From contig CAZWLN010000036.1 of the NCBI GenBank assembly GCA_964634885.1, positions 1 to 46,000 on the forward strand: a stretch of 46,000 nt of DNA, in the 5' to 3' direction. Source of the stretch: DAINRZ01 sp964634885. Its GTDB lineage: Bacteria; Bacteroidota; Ignavibacteria; Kapaibacteriales; UBA2268. Below the pieces are notes generated by a model. It was not told the origin of the DNA, made no database searches, and saw nothing but the letters and a program-made list of their open reading frames with translations. Of the stretch, positions 8,108-15,400 are shown in pieces. A program made the position numbers and the translations under genes. Each line of letters opens with the position of its first letter. Within the stretch, counting starts at the first letter, position 1.

Positions 8108-8512
8108 TTATTTGAGTTCTTCTACGGTTTCTTTCAATAAATCGTACAGCTCCAGTATATCCTTCCTGTTAAATACGATGTCGTCCTTAGCAACTTTGAC
8201 TGTAAACATGTCTTCGCGTTCCGGTTCGGGAGGCCTGACAGCTTCGGCGTATTCCTGGAACATGTCGCCGGCAGCGTTTTCATAGACCTTGCCGATCTGT
8301 TCCTGGGCTCCCTTCAGGGACAATTTCTCGTTCCTGAGCAAGTGTTTGATAAGCTTGATGAGTGCAATGTCCTTTTCAGAGTATATCCTGTTGCCGCCGC
8401 GGTTCTTCTTCGGCTTCAGCAGTTGGAACTCTTTCTCCCAATACCGGAGGATGTACTGTTCCTCATCCACTATCTTACTTACTTCACTTATCGAATAGTA
8501 AAGCTTTTGCAT
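8108..8512 (-). CDS. MerR-family transcriptional regulator
   Basis: A 134-residue regulator. The N-terminal winged helix-turn-helix is typical: YSISEVSKIV, then LRYWEKEF and RGGNRIYSEKDIALI, as in MerR proteins. The C-terminal part is short and charged (KDILELYDLLKETVEELK) and probably a dimerization helix. No cysteine-based metal site is visible, so the effector is unknown. It is divergent from rpoZ across an AT-rich 173-base region with an inverted repeat at 8555-8568. This type of short MerR protein is common next to housekeeping genes in FCB genomes. Confidence 0.9.
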   Translation of the reverse strand: MQKLYYSISEVSKIVDEEQYILRYWEKEFQLLKPKKNRGGNRIYSEKDIALIKLIKHLLRNEKLSLKGAQEQIGKVYENAAGDMFQEYAEAVRPPEPEREDMFTVKVAKDDIVFNRKDILELYDLLKETVEELK

Positions 8513-8554
8513 AATTAACTATTTGCATAATATTTATTAGTACTTTATTTTTTA

Positions 8555-8573
8555 TTGCAAAGGTGCAAATATA
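8555..8573 (-). promoter_or_regulatory. Possible MerR promoter with adjacent inverted repeat
   Basis: On the minus strand the -7-like motif TATATTTG (8573-8566) lies upstream of the MerR gene. It overlaps an inverted repeat TTGCA-AAGG-TGCAA (8555-8568). An operator overlapping the promoter would fit autoregulation; this is inference only. Confidence 0.3.
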
Positions 8574-8640
8574 TATAAAATATAATACAATGCAATAAAA
8601 AATAATTAAAATCAGATTTTAATTTTCGAAATATTTATGT

Positions 8641-8648
8641 TATTTTTG
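8641..8648 (+). promoter_or_regulatory. Possible -7 promoter element for rpoZ
   Basis: TATTTTTG matches TAnnTTTG, 38 bases before the TTG start of the omega subunit gene. The -33 region is only T-rich. Confidence 0.4.
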
Positions 8649-8685
8649 TAGTCTATGATTTTTTGAAAATTTGTGGAGTGTGTAA

Positions 8686-8997
8686 TTGGACAGCTATATT
8701 GTTAACCCGGTTGTGGTCCGAATGAGAGAATCTGAAAAGGGTTCCATCTACAAGGCAATTGTTGCTATGGGCATGCGCTCCAGGCAGATAAATGACTATA
8801 TAAAAACAGAAATCACCAATCGTCTTGCCGATGTCATCGACACAAGCGAAACGGAAGGCGCCAATTTCGACCAGCTGGCAATCAGCAGGGAGTTTGATAA
8901 TTTGCCTAAACCCACTTTTCTTGCCATGAAAGAGATTTCTCTGGACAGGCTGCACTTCGACATTCCTGAGGACAGGGAAGCACAAGAGGAAGAATAA
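8686..8997 (+). CDS. rpoZ: DNA-directed RNA polymerase subunit omega
   Basis: A 103-residue Rpb6/omega-family protein that assists assembly of RNA polymerase. Recognisable parts are SIYKAIVAMGMRSRQINDYI (the conserved helix that contacts beta-prime) and ISREFDNLPKPTFLAMKEIS, close to the Bacteroidota form of omega. The start is TTG at 8686: GGAG at 8675-8678 is correctly spaced, and no ATG occurs before residue 13 in frame. A short acidic tail (EDREAQEEE) follows. It is monocistronic and ends at the hairpin 9029-9053. Confidence 0.88.
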   Translation: MDSYIVNPVVVRMRESEKGSIYKAIVAMGMRSRQINDYIKTEITNRLADVIDTSETEGANFDQLAISREFDNLPKPTFLAMKEISLDRLHFDIPEDREAQEEE

Positions 8998-9028
8998 CTA
9001 CAAGGGCAACAGGATTTGTTTACAATAG

Positions 9029-9053
9029 AAAAAGGGCTTACAAAGCCCTTTTT
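9029..9053. terminator. Bidirectional intrinsic terminator between rpoZ and recQ
   Basis: Stem AAAGGGCTT (9031-9039), loop ACA, AAGCCCTTT (9043-9051), extended by A-U pairs, with U-tracts on both strands. It reaches the edge of the recQ stop codon (9054-9056). Confidence 0.87.
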
Positions 9054-11696
9054 TTATGCGGAACTGTCTTTCCTTATGGAAGTTACGACAAGCCTCAGTG
9101 TTGCAAAGTCCAGTCCCGGTGCAATATCCCTAACGATGTCCTTCAACTTTGCCGACGGTTTCTGTTTGAGGTAACGTTCAATCCTTAGAACGGCCTCCGG
9201 GTCTGCCTGCTTGTCCAATTTCAGGACCAGCCCGTTTTCGATAGCTTCGGAAAGCTCTTTGACAAGGGTACCGGGGTCGGTTTTCAGCCTTGCTGCCGTG
9301 TCTTTGACTGTTGTGCCGCTGTTGATGAGTTCCGCCGCATTTTTGAGTTTGGGGCTGAGTTTCAGGTCCCTGCCTGCTGTCGATTTCTGCCTGTGTGACC
9401 GGTAATCTGCAATCCTGTGAATGAAAGTGTTCCCGAACTTTGCAATGAACGTGTCGCTCAGCCATGCTGCCTGCTTCAGTTCGGAAATTGTCGAAGGTTC
9501 CAGGGAGGCAATTCTTCTCAGACTGCTTCTGTCGATTATTGCCGAGGAGATTACTCCTTCTTTTGCTGCAAGGTCGTCTGCCAGAGCCGAAAGAACTTCA
9601 TAGAGCTTTGCGTCGGGGACAGCTTCCCTGTCTCCATAGACTGTTTCCGGCTTGTACCTGCCGTATTTCTTATCGACATATTTCAGGTACAGTTCATTGA
9701 CCAGCACCGTAGGGTAAAGGTCGGGACTCAGGGCAATCCAGCCGCTGTGGAAAGCCTTGGTGAGTTCTTCGTCGAAGATGTGTTTGCCGGTTTTGGAGCA
9801 GATACCAAATCCGGGAATTCCGTCGAGCCTGTATTTCCTGATTCTGTCCGAGCCGATGCCTCTCAGGAAGTCCGTAACGATTGCAAGGCCGAACCTGCCG
9901 TCGAGAACATAAACACCGTTGATGATGTCAACCTGGACTGCGGAAGGTCCCTTCAGACTTTTGCTCCTGTTCTCCGAGACGCTGTTGCAACTGGAGCAGG
10001 TACCACAGGTACCCGTGTAATCGTTATCCCGGAAGTATGATAATATGTAATTCCTCTTGCACAGGTCTGTAACGGCGTATCTTATGACAGAATCGAGCTT
10101 GCTCAGGGAATGATCCTTTCGTTTTTCCAGGCCCTGGTAATCGAAAGGGATGGCGTTGGAAGGCCTGCGGTGATCGAGCAACAGCATTCCGCTGCCGCTG
10201 TTAGGGGCATTGTAGCTGATCAGCCGGAGGTATTCGAAAGTTCTGACAGCGTCGTTGAAGGTACGGTGGGTAATATTGAACTTGTTTAACAGCGAATCGA
10301 GGCTGAAGTCGGCGAAGTTGCTGAATGCTTCGGACGAGACGGACCTCAGTATTGCCTCGAGAACGGTTCTGTGCGAGTCTGTTGCGTTGTCGAAGAATTC
10401 GGTGATACGTTCTCTCGATGTGGTGAACCTGACCGAAGCAGAGCCGCGAGGTGCTACTTTCCTGAGAATGTTGTTCTTCTCGAACAGCTTGATGATGGAG
10501 GAAACGGTGCTGAGATTGACATCGGAAAGTGTGGCAATCCGGGCTTCGTCGATGTACAACGCTTCGACGGGCTTGGAGCCGATCTTTGCCGAGCAGGCGT
10601 CATAGACGGCGTTGTAAACTTTTACAATGTCGTCTTTCACAGGGTATGTACAATTGATGAAAAAATGCTGCAGTTCACTGTCCGATTCGTGGTAAAGCAG
10701 GTGGCACGCCGACGGCAGGCCGTCCCTGCCGGCCCTGCCTGCTTCCTGGTAGTAAGATTCGATTGTCGAAGTCAGGTCGCAATGGATGACAGCCCTGACG
10801 TCCGGCTTGTCGATACCCATACCGAAGGCGTTGGTTGCTACGATGACAGCTACGTCTGAGTTGATGAACCTGTCCTGAACAAGCCGTCTCGTAGGCGCAT
10901 CAAGGCCGGCGTGGTATGCAAGCGCTTTGGTGCCTTTCCTGTTCAGTGCCTCGACGTATGTCTCAACTTTGTTTCTTGTGCCGCAATAGATGATCGTCGA
11001 TCCTTTGCGGATTCCCGAGATGATCTTGTTTACCCGCCCAAGCTTGTCATATTCTACTTCTTCAGTGAGATACCGTAGGTTAGGCCTGTCGAATCCCTTG
11101 ACGAATTTTGCGGGGTTGGCCATAGCCAACTGTTTCATTATATCCTCGATGATGTCGGGTGTAGCCGTAGCTGTCAGTGCCGTAATGCACAAGTCCTTCT
11201 TGATATCGAGAATATTTTTTATATTAAGGTATGAGGGCCTGAAATCATGGCCCCATTCCGAGATGCAATGAGCTTCGTCCACGGCAAGGAAGGAGATGTT
11301 CATGTACCTGAGGGCATCGATGAAAGTCCTGCTGGACAGTCTTTCCGGAGCCACGTAAACCAGTTTGTACATGCCGTTAACGGTGTTGTTGGTCCTGATG
11401 TTGATCTCATCAGGCGTTATGGAACTGTTAATGAAAGTGGAGCGGATGTCCAGCCTTGCCAGAGCATCCACCTGGTCTTTCATCAAAGCAATTAGTGGTG
11501 AAATGACGAGGCATGTACCTTCGGACAGCACCGCCGGCAGCTGGTAGCACAACGACTTGCCGCCTCCGGTAGGCATTACCACAACAGTGTTCCTCTTGTC
11601 GAGGATGCTTGAAATTATTTCTTCCTGGCTGTTACGGAAACTCTTCAGCCCGAAATGTTTCTCTAATTCATCGCTAAGGTTATATGGTCTGTTCAT
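9054..11696 (-). CDS. recQ: ATP-dependent DNA helicase RecQ with HRDC and C-terminal HTH extension
   Basis: An 880-residue SF2 3'-5' DNA helicase for recombination and fork repair. Visible motifs are PTGGGKSLCYQLP (Walker A), the DEAH box in DEAHCISEWGHDFRPSY, ALTATATP, AFGMGIDKPDVRAVIHCD and YYQEAGRAGRDG. The RecQ zinc site has cysteines in CKRNYILSYF and CGTCSSC. An HRDC domain follows (about residues 690-770: LYEVLSALADDLAAKEG, ELKQAAWLSDTFIAKFG). The last ~110 residues look like a helix-turn-helix domain (INSGTTVKDTAARLKTDPGT). It is longer than the ~600 residues of E. coli RecQ, as in many Bacteroidota relatives. It starts 25 bases after the upstream membrane-protein gene, so co-transcription is possible. 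Confidence 0.95.
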   Translation of the reverse strand: MNRPYNLSDELEKHFGLKSFRNSQEEIISSILDKRNTVVVMPTGGGKSLCYQLPAVLSEGTCLVISPLIALMKDQVDALARLDIRSTFINSSITPDEINIRTNNTVNGMYKLVYVAPERLSSRTFIDALRYMNISFLAVDEAHCISEWGHDFRPSYLNIKNILDIKKDLCITALTATATPDIIEDIMKQLAMANPAKFVKGFDRPNLRYLTEEVEYDKLGRVNKIISGIRKGSTIIYCGTRNKVETYVEALNRKGTKALAYHAGLDAPTRRLVQDRFINSDVAVIVATNAFGMGIDKPDVRAVIHCDLTSTIESYYQEAGRAGRDGLPSACHLLYHESDSELQHFFINCTYPVKDDIVKVYNAVYDACSAKIGSKPVEALYIDEARIATLSDVNLSTVSSIIKLFEKNNILRKVAPRGSASVRFTTSRERITEFFDNATDSHRTVLEAILRSVSSEAFSNFADFSLDSLLNKFNITHRTFNDAVRTFEYLRLISYNAPNSGSGMLLLDHRRPSNAIPFDYQGLEKRKDHSLSKLDSVIRYAVTDLCKRNYILSYFRDNDYTGTCGTCSSCNSVSENRSKSLKGPSAVQVDIINGVYVLDGRFGLAIVTDFLRGIGSDRIRKYRLDGIPGFGICSKTGKHIFDEELTKAFHSGWIALSPDLYPTVLVNELYLKYVDKKYGRYKPETVYGDREAVPDAKLYEVLSALADDLAAKEGVISSAIIDRSSLRRIASLEPSTISELKQAAWLSDTFIAKFGNTFIHRIADYRSHRQKSTAGRDLKLSPKLKNAAELINSGTTVKDTAARLKTDPGTLVKELSEAIENGLVLKLDKQADPEAVLRIERYLKQKPSAKLKDIVRDIAPGLDFATLRLVVTSIRKDSSA

Positions 11697-11721
11697 TCGG
11701 TTGGCCCGGCACTCCCAGGGT

Positions 11722-12327
11722 TCAACTGAATGATGACCGTGAGTCTTCGCCGTAGCCGTATCTCCTTCTCCTTATGCGGCTGTAAACGAAATATCCTATT
11801 AAACCTACAATGATGATCATGAAAATCAATTTAGTGTAATTGAAAGTCGGTGGATAGACTTCGATTATACCGTCGGCGTCAGGGTCGGAATAGTGTGGTT
11901 GTGTGTACCAGAAAGCGCCGTACCAGGGAAGCCACATCATGTGGCTTGCGATGGAACCTTGCATATAGCCCATCATCAGGCCGCTGCTGTAGCCGCCGTA
12001 GTCGTTGACCCTGTAGTTCTGGGACATGCCTGCGCCGTTGGTGCCAGTGTATGTCGAAGTCCTTCTCGGTACGCCGTATCTATTTGTATAATCCGTACGG
12101 GTTGTCCTGGACCCCCCGAAACTTGGCGATTTTGCTCTCGACACCCCGGAAGAAGGACTGGATGAGTACGAAGGGCGTGAAGAGGACGGCCGGGAGTATG
12201 AGCGCGAGGACATGCTCCTGCGACTTCCGAAACTTCCGCCCCTACCGCCTCTGTATGCTTCGGCTATATCGGGTAAAAGTAATGCCAGTGACAAGGCTAT
12301 GATAATAAATAATTTTGGATTTTTCAT
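11722..12327 (-). CDS. Unrecognised Ser/Arg-rich exported membrane protein
   Basis: A 201-residue protein I do not recognise. It has a signal peptide (LFIIIALSLALLLPDIAEA), then a ~60-residue low-complexity stretch rich in Ser, Arg, Gly, Pro and Tyr (residues ~26-85). A Gly/Met/Tyr/Trp-rich middle follows (GGYSSGLMMGYMQGS, MMWLPWYGAFWY). One transmembrane helix (LIFMIIIVGLIGYFVYS, about residues 168-184) is followed by a basic tail RIRRRRYG. The predicted topology puts the low-complexity part outside the cytoplasm. The ATG overlaps the upstream stop codon by one base (TGATG), indicating translational coupling with the duplicated-domain protein. Confidence 0.7.
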   Translation of the reverse strand: MKNPKLFIIIALSLALLLPDIAEAYRGGRGGSFGSRRSMSSRSYSRPSSSRPSYSSSPSSGVSRAKSPSFGGSRTTRTDYTNRYGVPRRTSTYTGTNGAGMSQNYRVNDYGGYSSGLMMGYMQGSIASHMMWLPWYGAFWYTQPHYSDPDADGIIEVYPPTFNYTKLIFMIIIVGLIGYFVYSRIRRRRYGYGEDSRSSFS

Positions 12328-12806
12328 CAGAATATATCCTCCGTTTCTGTTGAGTTGTCTTCATTCCTGAAAGTAACCTGGGCTTTGAACTCAGCCTGGT
12401 TTGAATTCTGTTTTTTTGATGAGAATAGCGATTTCAGCCCACCCTTTTCGGTCTGGCCTGATTTGATATGCAACAGCAGGTGAATGACACCGTCAAGAAT
12501 CTCACCGTTTTTGTAAACGAATGTTTCTTCGATGTCGCCGTTGCTTTCAATCTCAAGAAGGTTGAGGAATTGTGCTTCCTCTTCTGTAAAGGCCGGTTCT
12601 GCCGTGATAATATCCTGTAAAGGTTCCGAAAACAACTGTTTTGTGTAAATACTCTTGTCGTAGCCTTCGTATTGTATCACAGCGTCGAAAGTACCGTCTT
12701 CGTCCATGTTCAGAAAAATCTCCTTCACTCCGCGTACCCTGTCTCCGTTCAGGTACACAGCTGTCTTCTCGAGTCGCCCGTTACTTTCTATTCCTAGTGT
12801 TGCCAT
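12327..12806 (-). CDS. Unrecognised cytoplasmic protein with an internal duplication
   Basis: A 159-residue protein without signal peptide or membrane segment; I do not recognise the family. It contains two copies of a ~75-residue module offset by 80 residues: IESNGRLEKTAVYLNGDRV (residues 6-24) matches IESNGDIEETFVYKNGEIL (86-104). The following segments also align (GVKEIFLNM with GVIHLLLHI, FDAVIQYEGYDKS with FKAQVTFRNEDNS). The pattern suggests two beta-rich modules packed as a pseudo-dimer. It is translationally coupled to the membrane protein downstream, and RecQ follows. Function unknown. Confidence 0.7.
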   Translation of the reverse strand: MATLGIESNGRLEKTAVYLNGDRVRGVKEIFLNMDEDGTFDAVIQYEGYDKSIYTKQLFSEPLQDIITAEPAFTEEEAQFLNLLEIESNGDIEETFVYKNGEILDGVIHLLLHIKSGQTEKGGLKSLFSSKKQNSNQAEFKAQVTFRNEDNSTETEDIF

Positions 12807-13112
12807 AAAACCATATCATTATTTATTAATACCATCAAATCCCATTTTTTGGCAATTTAACAAAAATCTTTTCAATCTTCAACATCTTGTCAATAAAACT
12901 ATTATACGAAAAAAAACATAATTTGTTTAAATTACATAAATTTATTCCGAATATATATATTAAGGAATAAGTGATGAGAAATAATGAATTGATAATGAAA
13001 AAGAGATTAATAATTTATAGAAATAAAAAAAATTGTAACTTTCTGAATAATTGATGTGTCATTAGTACAAAGAAAGAATTGAAAAATAGATTGTAAGGCA
13101 AAATCTGTAAAG
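12807..13112. other. AT-rich divergent intergenic region
   Basis: A 306-base region with no gene, between the minus-strand 159-aa protein and the ECF sigma gene. It holds an inverted repeat TTATTCC (12942-12948) / GGAATAA (12964-12970) around an alternating AT tract. A sequence TGTAAC (13034-13039), 18 bases, then GTC (13058-13060) loosely resembles ECF promoter elements. Neither is strong evidence. I see no RNA gene and no terminator. Confidence 0.5.
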
Positions 13113-13679
13113 ATGCTGGGAAATAAAGAACATATTGATAATGAAGTGGAACTGCAGGCGGCAACGGAAGAACTGAAGAAGGGCAGCGCTGAAGCATTTC
13201 ATATTCTTTACGCTAAGTATAGCAGGAAGGTTTACAGGTTTTGCCTTCGTATGTTGGACGAAGAAGCACCGGCACAAGACGCTTTCCAGGAAACATTCAT
13301 CAAAGTCTTTGAAAACAGGATGACCTTCAGGGGAGAGAACTTCGCTTCCTGGCTTTTTGCCATAGCACGTAACACCTGCCTCAATTATATAAGGAACAAA
13401 AAAGGATTTGAAGTATTTGACGAATTTGAGCACACATCGCTGAAATCGTCAGAGACCGACATTGGTGTTAAAGATTATATCCGCCTTTCGATTGCCAAAC
13501 TTCCGGTCCCGCTCAGGGAAGTGATTTTGCTGAGGGAATATGAAGAATGTTCATACCAGGAGATTGCGGAAATACTCGGCATTGATGTATCACTTGCCAA
13601 AGTCAGGGTTCACAGGGCCAGACTCATTCTTAAGAAATTATTAAAACCACTCGTAAAGGAAATCAATGAATCTCGATGA
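13113..13679 (+). CDS. ECF-family RNA polymerase sigma factor
   Basis: A 188-residue sigma-70 of the extracytoplasmic-function type. Region 2 spans about residues 25-95 (YAKYSRKVYRFCLRML, AQDAFQETFIKVFEN, FASWLFAIARNTCLNYIRN). Region 4 spans about residues 125-180 (LPVPLREVILLREYEECSYQ, EIAEILGI, VRVHRARLILKKLL). Region 3 is missing, as expected for ECF factors. It overlaps the next gene by 14 bases, which fixes that gene as its cognate anti-sigma factor. It probably transcribes its own operon and perhaps the receptor cluster downstream. The ATG at 13113 has only a weak ribosome-binding site. Confidence 0.93.
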   Translation: MLGNKEHIDNEVELQAATEELKKGSAEAFHILYAKYSRKVYRFCLRMLDEEAPAQDAFQETFIKVFENRMTFRGENFASWLFAIARNTCLNYIRNKKGFEVFDEFEHTSLKSSETDIGVKDYIRLSIAKLPVPLREVILLREYEECSYQEIAEILGIDVSLAKVRVHRARLILKKLLKPLVKEINESR

Positions 13680-15096
13680 ATTAATATCGAATTACCTCGA
13701 TGGGGAACTGCTCGAAGAAGAAGACAGGATGCTTCGCTCCGAGTTGTCCAGCAACCCGCTTGCGAAGGAAGAATTCGACGAAGCAGTGTTCATCAGCTCT
13801 GCTTTGCGCGAAGACGCCGTCTCCATCGAGCCGTCCGGGGAGTTCATCCTGGAAACGGAAGAGAAGATCTTGATGAAGATATTAAGTACATATCCGGTAT
13901 CAACAGACACTGTCTATATTAAGCCAAAATCATACAGGAAATATTTTGCTGCTGCCATGGTGGCAGTAATGCTTTTCGGCATCTTCCGTATCAGCGACAA
14001 TTTAACCCTGACCGGAAACCATGATGCCATCAACAGCACTTTCAGCAGCTATGTCAGCGGACTTGACGAAGAAATGATGACTCATACATACATTGTACCA
14101 AAAGAAGAAGGTGTCGGCCGGAATGTCAATCATCGTGTCCGTCAGGCAAAACAGGAACGCAGGATGATTGCGGCGTCTCTTTCGCCAAAAGGACAAGCAG
14201 CCGTAAATGCCGGCAATGAGACTGATCTGGTAGCCGACAACTCCGCCGGTACAAGCAATGACGCAATGAAAGACAACAGTGAAAACGGCGGCGTCAACTC
14301 CCTTCAGGTACCTGCCAACATAAACCCTGCACACGGGACTGATGCAATTACAATTATCGAACCCGGAGAAGTAACTGCCGGCAACGGATTCGACAAGATG
14401 AACCTGTACGGCCAGCAAAGCATGAATTTGAAACAGGCAATTGGCAATTACCCTGTTAACAATATACCAACGCTTGGCAACAGCCCCATTTTCATGAATA
14501 GCATACTGAAATATGATCCGAATGTTACTCTGTCCTCATTCCTGGGAACGGAACTGCTGAAAGACGGCCAGGACGAAAAAGGAAAAACCGTGATCAATCA
14601 CATATCCCAAAGCTTCGGCTATTCCATTACAGACAATGACAGGATCGGTTTCGAGTTCGGCTATACCGAATATCAAATCAGCGAAACAGTCGGTACGGAA
14701 TCAGCTGTAAGCAGCGTTAAAACCGCAAAAGTCAAAAGCAGCCGGATACAGGCAAATACAGAGGGATTCAACTCTACTCTCGGCTGCAGTTCATATATCA
14801 AGGAACCTTTTGTTTCTGACTATTCCAAACAATTATACTGGGGAGCAGCCTTCTACGAAAGGTCCATTGTCAGGACAAATGGCCTTGACCTGAACTTCAG
14901 GCTCGGTTTAGGCTCTTCGAGCGACGGTGCACTTGGCTTCGGCAAGATCTATGCCCGATACAACCTGTTCACAGGCCTTTACCTTACCTGTGGCTCAGAA
15001 GGGCGCTTGTTTATGTCTAAGTTTTCGAGGTCCGAAAAGACAAACGAACTGCAGAAATCATTATCAATAATATATGGTTTGCAGTTTGTGTTCTAA
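13666..15096 (+). CDS. Anti-sigma factor fused to a C-terminal outer-membrane-barrel-like domain
   Basis: A 476-residue protein with an unusual layout. Residues 1-55 resemble a cytoplasmic anti-sigma domain (ISNYLDGELLEEEDRMLRSE) but lack the His/Cys zinc ligands. Residues 93-107 (YFAAAMVAVMLFGIF) form one transmembrane helix. Residues ~110-290 are a long polar, Asn/Gly/Ser-rich linker. From about residue 295 to the end there are some eight amphipathic segments (RIGFEFGYTEYQIS, LYWGAAFYERSIV, LDLNFRLGLG, KIYARYNLFTG, SLSIIYGLQFVF) ending in phenylalanine, typical of an outer-membrane barrel. This matches the idea of dual-membrane-spanning anti-sigma factors (Dma) reported in Bacteroides thetaiotaomicron. 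It overlaps the sigma gene by 14 bases. The barrel assignment is by eye. Confidence 0.8.
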   Translation: MNLDELISNYLDGELLEEEDRMLRSELSSNPLAKEEFDEAVFISSALREDAVSIEPSGEFILETEEKILMKILSTYPVSTDTVYIKPKSYRKYFAAAMVAVMLFGIFRISDNLTLTGNHDAINSTFSSYVSGLDEEMMTHTYIVPKEEGVGRNVNHRVRQAKQERRMIAASLSPKGQAAVNAGNETDLVADNSAGTSNDAMKDNSENGGVNSLQVPANINPAHGTDAITIIEPGEVTAGNGFDKMNLYGQQSMNLKQAIGNYPVNNIPTLGNSPIFMNSILKYDPNVTLSSFLGTELLKDGQDEKGKTVINHISQSFGYSITDNDRIGFEFGYTEYQISETVGTESAVSSVKTAKVKSSRIQANTEGFNSTLGCSSYIKEPFVSDYSKQLYWGAAFYERSIVRTNGLDLNFRLGLGSSSDGALGFGKIYARYNLFTGLYLTCGSEGRLFMSKFSRSEKTNELQKSLSIIYGLQFVF

Positions 15097-15400
15097 GTAC
15101 AACGGTCTCTTAATGTAATACCCGAAGATTAATCAAAAAGATTAAGATTGGTGAAAAGAAATTAATAATAATTGTCTTTGTTGAAAAATTATGGAAAAAT
15201 AAGATAAGGTTTTAAAAGATTTATTGAAATTATTTATATATTTGAAATCTTGGTAATAAGTAAATTTTGGAATGTTTTGATGATTAAAGTAGTTTATAAT
15301 TATATATGAGAGTTAGTGTCCGTAATGAGAAACGGATGATACAAAGAATGATTGTATTATGGATAGATTTATAATTAAGGTTTAATATTTGGAGTGTATT
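15097..15400. other. AT-rich leader region upstream of the TonB receptor gene
   Basis: A 304-base region with no gene. It contains a TAnnTTTG match (TATATTTG, 15237-15244) and a weak hairpin TCCGT (15319-15323) / ACGGA (15332-15336). The ribosome-binding site GGAG is at 15391-15394. No terminator follows the anti-sigma gene, so read-through into the receptor gene is possible. Confidence 0.5.
15237..15244 (+). promoter_or_regulatory. Possible -7 promoter element upstream of the receptor gene
   Basis: TATATTTG matches TAnnTTTG and would imply a leader of ~150 bases before the ATG at 15401. No -33 element is convincing. Confidence 0.25.

Noticed and set aside
9417..10040. Plus-strand open frames inside recQ
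   Set aside because: They are antisense to conserved RecQ coding sequence and have no ribosome-binding site or motif.
15389..15400. TTG 15389 as the receptor start
   Set aside because: It overlaps the ribosome-binding GGAG. ATG 15401 is correctly spaced and opens on the signal peptide.
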